Below are positions 38,237 to 46,407 of a stretch of DNA of 64,000 nt, one piece after another. The stretch's first letter is position 1. Every line of letters starts with the position of its first letter. The translations under genes were made by a program, and so were the position numbers. A model generated the notes under the pieces. That model was not told the DNA's origin, ran no database searches, and was given only the letters and a program-made list of their open reading frames with translations. The DNA comes from Acidimicrobiales bacterium. GTDB lineage: Bacteria; Actinomycetota; Acidimicrobiia; Acidimicrobiales; SKKL01. Where the stretch lies: assembly GCA_034521975.1 (NCBI GenBank), contig JAXHLR010000008.1, positions 62,001 through 126,000 on the forward strand, read 5' to 3'.

Positions 38237-38341
38237 GTGCATCGCTCCTCGGGCTCGCCTACCGGGCCGAGGCTACCGACCCGGCCCGGCCCATCCGAGC
38301 GCTCGACCTCCGCCGCCCATTCGAACACTCGGCCCCGCTCC

Positions 38342-38392
38342 CATTCTTCGAAGGGTTTCCAACCCATGCGGTTGGAAACCCTTCGCGGAATG
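38342..38392 (-). repeat. Long inverted repeat / probable terminator of the aldo/keto reductase gene
   Basis: Perfect 15-bp arms CGAAGGGTTTCCAAC and GTTGGAAACCCTTCG (38349-38363 and 38371-38385) with a 7-base loop. A further CATTC/GAATG pair outside a 2x2 mismatch extends the hairpin to about 51 bases. It lies in the 180-base gap between the aldo/keto reductase stop and the NuoF-like start; no T-run follows. Confidence 0.7.
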
Positions 38393-38416
38393 AGACGGGG
38401 AGTCGGGACCGGCGGC

Positions 38417-39445
38417 TCAGCGGGCGCCGAGGGGCCGGCGCCGGCGCCAGGGCTGGGCGACCGCCGGCGACTGCCAGCCGGCATCGGCCGGGTTGAGGTT
38501 GGCGCCCGGGGGCACCAGCTCGTCGATGCGGTCGAGGGTGGCGTCGTCGAGCACGACCTCGCCCGCCCCCAGCACGCCCTCGAACTGCTCCATCGTGCGG
38601 GGACCGATGATGGCCGAGCTGATCGCCGGGTGGGCCAACACGAAGCCGAGCGCCAGGTGGGGCAAGGTGAGCCCTGCGTCGGCCGCGACCTTCTCCAGCT
38701 CGGGGATCAGGTCGAGCTTGCGGCTCACGCCCGCGTGTTCGGGGTTGAAGCGCTCGGGTTGGCGGGCGGCGCGGCCCTCGGCCGGGACGTCTTCGCCGGG
38801 ACGGTAGCGACCGGTGAGGAAGCCACCGTTGAGCGGGCTCCACGGGATGACGCCCATGCCGTAGCGCTCGGCGGTGGGAAGGACCGACGACTCGATGCCA
38901 CGCACGAAGATCGAGTAGGGCGGCTGCTCGACCCGGAACCGCTCGTGGCCCCGCTTCTCGGCCACCCACTGTGCCTCGACGATCTGCTCGGCGGGAAAGG
39001 TCGACGAGCCGAGGGTGAGGATCTTGCCCTGGTGGACCAGGTCCGACAGCGCCGAGAGCGTGTCGTCGATGTCGGTGGCGGGGTCGGGGCGGTGCACCTG
39101 GTAGAGGTCGATGCGGTCGGTGTCGAGGCGGCGGAGACTGTTGTCGACCTCCTGGACGATCCACCGGCGGCTGTTGCCCCGCTGGTTGGGGTCCTCGCCC
39201 ATCGGGCCGTGGAACTTGGTGGCCAGCACGACCTCGTCGCGACGACCCTTCAGGGCCTTGGCGACGACCTGCTCGGACTGGCCCGCCGAGTAGACGTCGG
39301 CGGTGTCAACGAAGTTGATCCCCTCGTCGAGCGCCTTGGTGATGACGGCGACGCCCTCGTCCTCGTTGCCGTGGGCGAAGTTCATCGCCCCCAAGCAGAG
39401 GTTGCTGACCTTGACGCCGGTCGTGCCCAGTGATCGGTAGCGCAT
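38417..39445 (-). CDS. Aldo/keto reductase
   Basis: 342-residue NADPH-dependent (beta/alpha)8 oxidoreductase. The catalytic tetrad is visible: Asp in NFVDTADVYSAG with the Tyr of VYSAG, Lys in VLATKFHG and His in YQVHRPDP. The cofactor-binding AIIGPRTMEQFE sits near the C-terminus. It resembles the YajO/AKR11-13 type. The C-terminal end is Arg-rich (QPWRRRRPLGAR). The substrate is unknown. Confidence 0.92.
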   Translation of the reverse strand: MRYRSLGTTGVKVSNLCLGAMNFAHGNEDEGVAVITKALDEGINFVDTADVYSAGQSEQVVAKALKGRRDEVVLATKFHGPMGEDPNQRGNSRRWIVQEVDNSLRRLDTDRIDLYQVHRPDPATDIDDTLSALSDLVHQGKILTLGSSTFPAEQIVEAQWVAEKRGHERFRVEQPPYSIFVRGIESSVLPTAERYGMGVIPWSPLNGGFLTGRYRPGEDVPAEGRAARQPERFNPEHAGVSRKLDLIPELEKVAADAGLTLPHLALGFVLAHPAISSAIIGPRTMEQFEGVLGAGEVVLDDATLDRIDELVPPGANLNPADAGWQSPAVAQPWRRRRPLGAR

Positions 39446-39493
39446 GTGATCCCCCGTGTTCGGCTGCGCCAGCCAGTGTGCCAGCGAACGCGC

Positions 39494-39583
39494 CTATCCG
39501 TTCGGGTCGATCTCGTCCTCGACAGCATCGAGGTATCGGGTCTCGCGGATCTCGGGGTACCTGTGCTGCGCCTCGGGATTCAC
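39494..39583 (-). CDS. Possible 29-residue coupled small ORF
   Basis: A GTG overlapping the transglycosylase stop (GTGA) opens a 29-codon frame, VNPEAQHRYPEIRETRYLDA and so on, ending in TAG. Its third codon positions are GC-rich, as in real genes here, and the peptide is acidic. There is no homology I can name. It could be chance read-through sequence. Confidence 0.25.
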   Translation of the reverse strand: MNPEAQHRYPEIRETRYLDAVEDEIDPNG

Positions 39584-40521
39584 TCCGAGACGGCCAGGTA
39601 CTCCTCGACCGGAACGCGCTCGTCCTCGTCGAACCCCACGGGCATCACCACGTCGCCTTCGGTGGTCAGCACATAGACCTGCCAGTGGTAGTAGCCCCGG
39701 AAGGCGGTGGGGTCGTCGCGGATCACCGAGGCATAGTGCTCGATGGCCCGCACGTAGTTGTGGTGGCGGTTGTAGGAGAACAGTGCTTCGCCCATGTCGG
39801 CGGGCGCACCGCTGTGGTTCAGGTAGCGGGCGGCGGCCATGATGGCGTCGCCGTGGTCGTGCACGTCGCCCTCGCCGAACGTGTCCCAGGTGGCGGGCAT
39901 GAACTGCATCGGCCCCTGGGCGCCGGCCACGCTGACCCCGTCGACTCGACCGATCGCGGTCTCCACGCGGTGGATCGCCGCCAGGTACTCCCACGGCACT
40001 CCGTACTCCTCCTCGGCAGCCAGGTAGTGGGCCATGAGCTCGTCGAGCGGCGGCGGTTCGACGATCTGCCACGCCGGCAGGGTCTCGAGCAGGTGGGTGT
40101 GCATGCCCCGCAGCTCGCGACGCGCCTCGACGTTGGCGTGGAGCGGGTCGTGGAGGTCGGCCGGGACCGCGGCGCGGACCTCGTCATCCCACTCGGGATT
40201 GGCGGCCAGGACTCGATAGGCGTACTGCTGCACACGGGCGGCCTCGGCCAGCTCGTCGTCGGGGGTCGAGACGTCACGGATCGCCCGCTCGGCCTCGACC
40301 AGCTGGGCGGCGACCCCCGACGGTTCCGCAGCCAGCTCGGGTGGCCGGTCCGGAGGGTGGGCCTCGGTGGTGGTCGTCGAGGCCTGGTCGGCACCGGATG
40401 CCGGGGACGGCGCCGAGACCACGGTGCGACCCGCGTCGGAGGCGACCTCATCGCTGCCACAGGCGGCTATCGACAGCACCACCATCGTGAGTGCCGCCGT
40501 CCGCCGGACCCGAGGGTGCAT
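39580..40521 (-). CDS. Lytic transglycosylase (SLT-fold) lipoprotein
   Basis: 313 residues. A short signal peptide ends in lipobox SIAACG, then a Thr/Pro-rich linker. The C-terminal half is a lysozyme-like domain: YGVPWEYLAAIHRVETAIGR with catalytic Glu, VAGAQGPMQFMPATW, HGDAIMAAARYLNHSG and ALFSYNRHHNYVRAI. It should cleave peptidoglycan to 1,6-anhydro-muropeptides at the cell surface. The start is an ATG at 40521. Downstream a tiny ORF overlaps the stop. Confidence 0.9.
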   Translation of the reverse strand: MHPRVRRTAALTMVVLSIAACGSDEVASDAGRTVVSAPSPASGADQASTTTTEAHPPDRPPELAAEPSGVAAQLVEAERAIRDVSTPDDELAEAARVQQYAYRVLAANPEWDDEVRAAVPADLHDPLHANVEARRELRGMHTHLLETLPAWQIVEPPPLDELMAHYLAAEEEYGVPWEYLAAIHRVETAIGRVDGVSVAGAQGPMQFMPATWDTFGEGDVHDHGDAIMAAARYLNHSGAPADMGEALFSYNRHHNYVRAIEHYASVIRDDPTAFRGYYHWQVYVLTTEGDVVMPVGFDEDERVPVEEYLAVSE

Positions 40522-40599
40522 GCACCCAGGGTAGGCGTCGTCTCCCCGCTGCGAGGGGTCGCCGCATGAAGTCAGCAGGGATCCTGTGTTTGAGACAGA

Positions 40600-42705
40600 A
40601 TGTCGGCCATGTCGCTCCCGGTTCGTCCTCGTCGCGTCCTCGCTGCCCTCGCGGCAGCGTTGGTCGCCCTGCCCCTGCTCGTCGTCGTCGGCCCTCCCGC
40701 CGGGGCTCAGACCGCCACGGTCGGCGACGAGAGCGCGCTCCGATCGGCGGTCACCGCTGGCGACGCCATCATCGAGCTGTCGGCCGACATCGAGCTCACC
40801 TGCGCCGACGGCGCGCTGCAGATCGACAGCGACACGGTCCTGCGGTCGTCCTCGAGCGAACGGCACACCCTGTCGATCGACAGCGACGGCTGCCGCAACC
40901 GGATCATCGAGGTGAGCGCGGCGGCCGAGCTGACCATCGAGAACCTAACGCTGACCGGAGGCCGTGCACCCCACGGGGACGACGGCGTGAACCCGGATAG
41001 CCCCACCGATGGAGCTGCCGGAACGGCAGGCGACGATGGCGGCAACGGTGGCGCGATCGAGAGCGACGGCAACCTCGTGCTCGACGACGTCGTCCTCACC
41101 GACAACCAGGCAGGCGACGGTGGGACCGGCGATGTCGGCATCGTCGGTGCCGCCGGCGCGACCGGCGGCGAAGGAGGAGCCGGAGGTGCCGGTGGTGCCG
41201 GTGGCGCGATCTTCACGACCGGCACAGTCACCGCCACCGACAGCACGTTCTCCGGCAACAGCGCGGGCACTGGCGGCCTGGGTGGCCAGGGCGGCACCGG
41301 AGGGACCGGCGCGGACGCCGTCGATACCAATACGGACGGCGATCCCGGAGGTACCGGCGGCATCGGCGGCTCCGGCGGCATCGGCGGTGCCGGCGGGGCA
41401 ATCGACGCCGAAACCGTGACCCTCACCACCTCGACGCTCAACGACAACGCCACCGGGTCGGGAGGCCCAGGCGGGAAGGGGGGCACCGGAGGGGCCGGAG
41501 GGGCCGGTGACGGCACAGGAGTGCAGGGCGCGGGAGGCGACGGAGGTGACGGTGGACCAGCCGGCGACGGCGGTGACGGCGGTGCCGCGAGTGCGGACAC
41601 CGCCATGGTCAACACCAGCACTGTGCACGCCAACGAGACAGCTGGGGGCGGAACCCCCGGAAGCGGTGGCCAGGCTGGCGAGGGGGGCACCGGCAGCGAA
41701 GGGTCTGAGGGCTCGGGAGGGACCCCAGGCACCGGCGGTGCCTTCTCGGCGACCACCAGCATCGATCTCACCTCCTCGACCGTCACCGAGAACTCGGCGG
41801 AAGGAGGTGCCCGCAGCCTGGCCGCCGCCGGGATCGACCTCGACCACACCGTGGTGCTCGGCACCGGCGGTGGCGACGACTGCGTCGCCGACACGGTCTC
41901 GGCGTCGAACTCGCTCGCCGGCGACGCGACCTGTGACAGCGACGATGTCTCGACCAGCGATCTCGACCTTGCCCCTCTCGCCGACAACGGCGGGACGACC
42001 GAGACCCGGCTCCCCCGTGATGCCAGCGCCCTGCTCGACGCGGGAACGAGCTCGTGCCCCGAGAACACCGATCAGCGGGGCGTCGACCGTCCCCAGGGCG
42101 ATGCCTGCGACATCGGCGCGGTGGAACGGGTCGGCGACTTCATCGCCACGGTCCTCGCCGACGCGGACCCGATGAGCCTCGTCGCCGGAGAGACCACCTC
42201 GGTCGTCTTCACCGTCGAGGTCGTCGACGGCGGGTCGACACTGGCCATCGAGCCGGAGATCACCGGCTGCACCTCGACCCCGATCCAGGTCGGCGATCCG
42301 CCCTACGCGGTCGGCGATGAGATCACCTGGACCTGCGATGTCACCTCCGACGTGGAGGGCGAGGTCGTGGTCGCCTTCGACGCCGACTACGTGAGCGGCG
42401 AGAACGGCACGATGCCGCTCGCCACCGACATCACGGTGACCTTCACCCAGGTCACCACCACCACCGAGGCGACGACCACCACCCCGACCACGGTCGCACC
42501 GGTGGCGACCGACACCAGCGCAGGTGGGGCGTTGCCGACCACCGGCTTGTCGGCACTGCTGACCCTGCTCGCCGGAGCCACGTTGATCTTCGGCGGCACC
42601 GGGCTCACCCGCTACGCCAGGAACAGGGTGGCCCGCAGCCGCTGGGGCATGAGGTACGGCGAGCCCATGCCGGTGGGCACCCGCCGCTCACGGCGCCAGA
42701 GCTGA
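40600..42705 (+). CDS. LPTTG-anchored, glycine-rich right-handed beta-helix surface protein
   Basis: 701 residues. A signal peptide (RRVLAALAAALVALPLLVVVG...AGAQ) is followed by a parallel beta-helix-like N-terminal region and about 280 residues built from GG-x-GG repeats (Gly/Ala/Thr/Asp), interrupted by helix turns such as TSTLNDNATG and DSTFSGNSAG. Then comes a choice-of-anchor-Q type segment (LADNGGTTETRLPRDASALLDAGTS... and GDACDIGAVE), an Ig-like domain, a Thr/Glu linker, sortase motif LPTTG at 645-649, a hydrophobic stretch and an unusually long basic tail of about 33 residues. It should be covalently anchored to the wall. Role unknown; an adhesin or matrix protein is plausible. Confidence 0.88.
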   Translation: MSAMSLPVRPRRVLAALAAALVALPLLVVVGPPAGAQTATVGDESALRSAVTAGDAIIELSADIELTCADGALQIDSDTVLRSSSSERHTLSIDSDGCRNRIIEVSAAAELTIENLTLTGGRAPHGDDGVNPDSPTDGAAGTAGDDGGNGGAIESDGNLVLDDVVLTDNQAGDGGTGDVGIVGAAGATGGEGGAGGAGGAGGAIFTTGTVTATDSTFSGNSAGTGGLGGQGGTGGTGADAVDTNTDGDPGGTGGIGGSGGIGGAGGAIDAETVTLTTSTLNDNATGSGGPGGKGGTGGAGGAGDGTGVQGAGGDGGDGGPAGDGGDGGAASADTAMVNTSTVHANETAGGGTPGSGGQAGEGGTGSEGSEGSGGTPGTGGAFSATTSIDLTSSTVTENSAEGGARSLAAAGIDLDHTVVLGTGGGDDCVADTVSASNSLAGDATCDSDDVSTSDLDLAPLADNGGTTETRLPRDASALLDAGTSSCPENTDQRGVDRPQGDACDIGAVERVGDFIATVLADADPMSLVAGETTSVVFTVEVVDGGSTLAIEPEITGCTSTPIQVGDPPYAVGDEITWTCDVTSDVEGEVVVAFDADYVSGENGTMPLATDITVTFTQVTTTTEATTTTPTTVAPVATDTSAGGALPTTGLSALLTLLAGATLIFGGTGLTRYARNRVARSRWGMRYGEPMPVGTRRSRRQS

Positions 42706-42713
42706 TCGGCAGG

Positions 42714-42751
42714 TCCGAAGGTGGCGGCGCCGCGACGTCGCCACCTTCGGA
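42714..42751. terminator. Bidirectional terminator between convergent genes
   Basis: Perfect 13-bp stem TCCGAAGGTGGCG (42714-42726) with CGCCACCTTCGGA (42739-42751), 12-base loop, centred between the stops of the LPTTG protein gene and the SurA-like gene. Confidence 0.75.
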
Positions 42752-42771
42752 TCGCTGAGCGTCGCGCCCGT

Positions 42772-43590
42772 TCAGCCCGCGGGCTCGGGAGCGGGAACGT
42801 CCTCGGGTGCCGGTGCATCCTCGGGGGCAGGCACCGCCCCTGGTGGTGGTGCCTGTGGCATGCCTTCGGGCTGGACCTGGCCCGACTGCGGGTTCCAGGT
42901 CCCGTACTCGCTCGACACCGTCACGTCGGCGGCGGCGAAGTGATCGACCGCCCAGGACGAGAGCTCCTGTTGGGCCTCGGTCGGTTGACCCTCGGCCGCC
43001 CCTCCACCCGAGGCGCCCTCCTCGATGCCGAACTCCTCTTCGAGCTGGGTGAGGGCGGTGAGCAGCGGCAGCTCGAGCACCTCGAACACGTTGCGGGAGA
43101 TGCCCGACGCGTCCAGATCCGAGACGAGCTGCTCCTCGCCTCCCATCTCCTCGGCGTACTCGTCGAAGGTGGCGTCGAGCGTTTCGTCGGTGACCTCGAC
43201 GTCGTAGTCCTCGGCCGCAGCCTCGAGGATGATCTCCTGCACGATCAGCTGGCCGAGGATCTGTGACCGAAGCACCGACGACATGAGCTCACCGTTCTCG
43301 CCTTCGAGCTGGGGAGCGAACGCAGGTGACTCCGCCACCTCGTCATAGAGGTCCTCGACGGTGGTGACGGTGATCTCGGTGTCGTCAACCGTCGCCGCCA
43401 CACCGTCGGGCGGTTCCTCACCTTCACCCTCCTCACCTTCCGGCGCGTCGCCAGAATCGTCGCCGGCGGCCGAGTCTTCCGCCTGGCCGTCGGGGGCCGT
43501 GTCGGCCTGGTCGCTGGTGTCGTTGCCGCAGGCCACGAGGAAGAGGGAGAGCACGGCGAAGAGCGCGAGTGCGGTCCGAATGCGGGTCAT
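42772..43590 (-). CDS. SurA N-terminal-like lipoprotein
   Basis: 272 residues: signal peptide with lipobox FLVACG, a very acidic linker (DSAAGDDSGDAPEGEEGEGE), then a helical domain of SurA/PrsA-N type (ATVDDTEITVTTVEDLYDEV, LRSQILGQLIVQEIILEAAA, DETLDATFDEYAEEMGG), ending in a Pro/Glu/Ala-rich tail. No parvulin PPIase domain is visible, so it may be a chaperone-like domain without isomerase activity. The ATG at 43590 follows AGAAGGACCC. Confidence 0.82.
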   Translation of the reverse strand: MTRIRTALALFAVLSLFLVACGNDTSDQADTAPDGQAEDSAAGDDSGDAPEGEEGEGEEPPDGVAATVDDTEITVTTVEDLYDEVAESPAFAPQLEGENGELMSSVLRSQILGQLIVQEIILEAAAEDYDVEVTDETLDATFDEYAEEMGGEEQLVSDLDASGISRNVFEVLELPLLTALTQLEEEFGIEEGASGGGAAEGQPTEAQQELSSWAVDHFAAADVTVSSEYGTWNPQSGQVQPEGMPQAPPPGAVPAPEDAPAPEDVPAPEPAG

Positions 43591-43717
43591 GGGTCCTTCT
43601 TCTGTTGCGATTCGATGACGAAGCGACCCTAGCCACGACCTCGGCAAGATCCGTCGCGGGCCTTCCGTCCGCGGCCTCATCGGTGGTCGAGGCCCTTCGG
43701 CCCTGCCGGCCAACCTG

Positions 43718-44145
43718 GTGCTCCTCGCCGCGGTGGTCCACGGTGTCGCGTCGCAGGGCCCGTCCAGCAGCCGCGCCGAGTACCGCCGTCAGGTGACCTC
43801 CACCCTCGCCTCCAGTCCGCCCGCCGACACCGCGGTGACCGATGCCACAGGACCGGAGATGGATCGCGCCGAGACGGTGACGATCCTCAACGACATGTGC
43901 CTGTTCGCCCCGGCGGCACTCGTCGACGCGTCGATCGCGTGGGGGCCGGTCGAAGCTCACCGGGTCACGGCGACCTTCACCCGGGGCACCCAGGTGGTGA
44001 GCGCCGACCTCGTCTTCGACGACGACTACGAACTGGTCGACTTCATCTCCGACGACCGGTCCCGCGCCTCCCGCGATGGCAAGGGGTTCACGCCCCAACG
44101 CTGGTCGACCCCGGTGCGCGCTCACGACGACGCGGGCCGACCGGT
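43718..44145 (+). pseudogene. Fragment of a DUF6544/DUF6920-like family protein
   Basis: An in-frame stretch reading GPEMDRAETVTILNDMCLFA, PAALVDASIAWGPVEAHRVT, ATFTRGTQVVSADLVFDDDY and then FTPQRWSTPVR matches the middle-to-late part of a conserved actinobacterial family (the DUF label is from memory). The usual N-terminal half is missing or very short, and after about 44145 the sequence turns into arginine/serine-rich noise instead of the expected C-terminal beta strands. No good start is present. It is a truncated remnant, followed closely by a small intact gene. Confidence 0.55.
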
Positions 44146-44211
44146 TGAGGATGGGGCAGGACCGGCGGCGGTGCTCCTATGCTCGTCACACGCGATGCGG
44201 GGAGCGACATC

Positions 44212-44364
44212 ATGGGCATCAACTCGACACGGGGGCTGCTGTACCGGCTGGCCCGCATGCTCGGCGATGTGCAGTCGGTGCGGCGCGGGACCGTCGGTCG
44301 ACGGATCGCGCGCCGGGCGACGGGACGGGTCACCGGTCGCGGGCTGGGCCGCTTGTTCCGCTGA
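44212..44364 (+). CDS. Conserved 50-residue basic protein
   Basis: MGINSTRGLLYRLARMLGDV followed by QSVRRGTVGRRIARRATGRV, ending LGRLFR. The protein is strongly basic, with a hydrophobic-helical first half. It matches the pattern of a short conserved actinobacterial protein of unknown role. The start ATG is preceded by GGGGAG at seven bases. The stop is followed by convergent DNA with a small GCGCCC/GGGCGC stem at 44393-44406. Confidence 0.72.
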   Translation: MGINSTRGLLYRLARMLGDVQSVRRGTVGRRIARRATGRVTGRGLGRLFR

Positions 44365-44412
44365 CCTGTCCGCTCCGCTGACACGACCTCGTGCGCCCCA
44401 GGGCGCCCGGGA

Positions 44413-44958
44413 TCAGGTCAGCTCTGGTACCTCCGGAAGGTCGAGCTCGGTACCGACGAGATGGTTGAAGTAGTTGGTGAAGATGGTCCGCACCACCTCG
44501 GCGTAGGCCTCGAGGATCTGGCGGTCCGACCAACCCGCATCGATGGCAGCCGCCCATGTGGCGTCGTCGACGTGGCCCTTGTTGGCGGCGACCTGGCGGG
44601 TGAGCGTGAGCAGCGCGGTGAGCGCCGGGGCATCGGGAACCTCCCCCCGGCGGATGTCGAGGGTTGCCTCCTTGCTGTGTCCGGCCTTCTGGGCGGCACC
44701 GGTGTATGCGGCTTGGCAGTACGAGCAGTCGTTCACCTGGGCGACCGTGAGATGGATGGCTTGTCGGGTGGGCTCGTCCAGCGACGAGGTGGACGCCAGG
44801 AGTTGCTCCATCGTGACGTAGGTCTCGAGCACCACCGGCGCGTGGGCCATCTCGGCGAAGATGTTGAGCGTCTTGCCGACGTTCTCGGTGAGTTGCCCGA
44901 GCCGCTCCTTGGACTCTTCGGGCGCGGTGTCGGGGGTGTGGACCGGTGTTCTCGGCAT
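44413..44958 (-). CDS. Carboxymuconolactone decarboxylase/AhpD-like protein
   Basis: 181 residues in the AhpD-like fold: QAIHLTVAQVNDCSYCQAAYTGAA contains the redox-active CxxC with the following His/Tyr pattern, and the C-terminal helix is QILEAYAEVVRTIFTNYFNHL. Proteins with this CxxC are alkylhydroperoxidase-like disulfide reductases or peroxidases. The ATG at 44958 follows GGAGAAGG. It is the gene after the HD-GYP operon on the same strand. Confidence 0.87.
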   Translation of the reverse strand: MPRTPVHTPDTAPEESKERLGQLTENVGKTLNIFAEMAHAPVVLETYVTMEQLLASTSSLDEPTRQAIHLTVAQVNDCSYCQAAYTGAAQKAGHSKEATLDIRRGEVPDAPALTALLTLTRQVAANKGHVDDATWAAAIDAGWSDRQILEAYAEVVRTIFTNYFNHLVGTELDLPEVPELT

Positions 44959-45015
44959 GGGAGGCCTTCTCCATCTGGGGGGTGACGCCATCGGGAACCA
45001 CTCGGGTCGCGGCGA

Positions 45016-46407
45016 TCATTCCCTCGTGGAGGAGGGGGCGACCATCGGCGGCGACGGTCGCGGGAGCGCCTCCGCGCAGAGGTCGCCGATCCCCGCTGGT
45101 GACGGGCCGAGGTCGGTGCGGGTGCCGATGCCGCCGAGATGGGTGAGATCGGCGGGCCCGTTGGCTCGAACCTCGGCCAGCAGGTGGGCGACGGCGTCGT
45201 GTCGCCACTGGGTGCCCGCTCCCTCGCTCAGGATCGCCTCCGCCCGCTCGAACGGCATGCCCGTCCGGTACTGGCGCGTGTTGGTCATGGCGTCCCAGGC
45301 GTCGACGACGCTCACCAGGCTGACCTCGAAGGACACCTCGTCGCCTCGGAGTCCGTCGGGGTACCCGCGTCCGTCGACCCGCTCGTGGTGGCCACGCACA
45401 TACGGACCCGCCCCGCCGAGGCTCGGGGCAGAGCTCAAGAGCCGCTCGCCCTGTTCGGGATGGGTGCGGATGGTGGCGAACTCGTCATCGGTGAGGGATC
45501 CCGGCTTGTGCAGGATCTCGCTCGGCATCACCAGCTTGCCGATGTCGTGGAGCAGCGCCCCGATGCCGACGTCGCGCACGACCCGAGCCGGCAGGCCGGC
45601 GCGGGAAGCGACCCGCATGGCGAGGGTGGAGGTGCGCACGACGTGGTCGCGGGTGATGGGGTCGATCCGCTCGAGCGCGGCGACGAAGGCGTGAAGCTCA
45701 GGCGCCATGCCCACTTCGAGGGCGGCGAGCGGCTCGAAGGCCAGCACCGGCCCCAACACGTCGGTCACGGCGGTCTCGGTCCGATATCCGACGAGGACCG
45801 CGAAACCGGCGGCGAAGACGCCCAGGCTCTCGATACCGAGGACCACCCATGCCGCAGCCCCAGCGGGTTGGACGAGCGCTGCGGCGGTGGAGGTGGCGGC
45901 GATGGTCGCCACGGCGCCGGCCACGACGAGCGCCGACCCCCGGCCGCTGACCTGATGCAGCCAGACCTGGCGGCGCGCCAGTGTCAGCGCACCGGCGACC
46001 CCGACCACGATCATCGTGGCGACCAGCGCCGCCGGTGGAGCACGGTCGGTCGACGCCGTGGCGAACCCGGCCACCAGGGCGCCCAGCACCCACCCGAGCA
46101 CCCAGGGGCGCCAGTGGAGGGCCCACCACCCTGCCCACCCGCGGCGGGGAGCCAGCAGAGGGAGCGTCGCCGCGATGCCGAGCGGAAGCGCAACGACCGC
46201 TGCCCAGCGCGACGGTCCAGCATCCGCGAGGGTGGTGCCGCTCAACCCGTGGGCGGTCGCGAAGACCGAGACCACGAAGAGCCCGGTTCCGAGGAACACG
46301 ACCTCGGGCAGGCGGCGTCTCCAGCCCGACACGATGACGACCGCGGCCAGCACTGCACAGGCCGCGCCGCTGCCGGTCGCGGTCCAGAACCAGGTGGAGG
46401 AGATCAT
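45016..46407 (-). CDS. Membrane HD-GYP domain protein
   Basis: 463 residues. The N-terminal half has about seven membrane helices. The C-terminal half is an HD-GYP metal phosphohydrolase: ITRDHVVRTSTLAMRVA, the HD pair in GALLHDIGKLVMP, RTHPEQGERLL, GHHERVDGRGYPDGL (GYP motif intact) and VVDAWDAMTN. Such domains hydrolyse c-di-GMP. Its ATG overlaps the DegV stop (ATGA), making it the third gene of plsY-degV-HD-GYP. This links a second-messenger enzyme with a phospholipid acyltransferase operon. Confidence 0.9.
   Translation of the reverse strand: MISSTWFWTATGSGAACAVLAAVVIVSGWRRRLPEVVFLGTGLFVVSVFATAHGLSGTTLADAGPSRWAAVVALPLGIAATLPLLAPRRGWAGWWALHWRPWVLGWVLGALVAGFATASTDRAPPAALVATMIVVGVAGALTLARRQVWLHQVSGRGSALVVAGAVATIAATSTAAALVQPAGAAAWVVLGIESLGVFAAGFAVLVGYRTETAVTDVLGPVLAFEPLAALEVGMAPELHAFVAALERIDPITRDHVVRTSTLAMRVASRAGLPARVVRDVGIGALLHDIGKLVMPSEILHKPGSLTDDEFATIRTHPEQGERLLSSAPSLGGAGPYVRGHHERVDGRGYPDGLRGDEVSFEVSLVSVVDAWDAMTNTRQYRTGMPFERAEAILSEGAGTQWRHDAVAHLLAEVRANGPADLTHLGGIGTRTDLGPSPAGIGDLCAEALPRPSPPMVAPSSTRE

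Noticed and set aside
41009-41760. Glycine repeats taken as a CRISPR array or tandem repeat element
   Set aside because: The repeats are degenerate at DNA level, stay in frame and encode GG-x; they are protein repeats, not spacer-separated direct repeats.
44393-44406. GCGCCC/GGGCGC stem after the 50-residue gene
   Set aside because: Only six bp with a two-base loop and no T-run; too weak to call a terminator.
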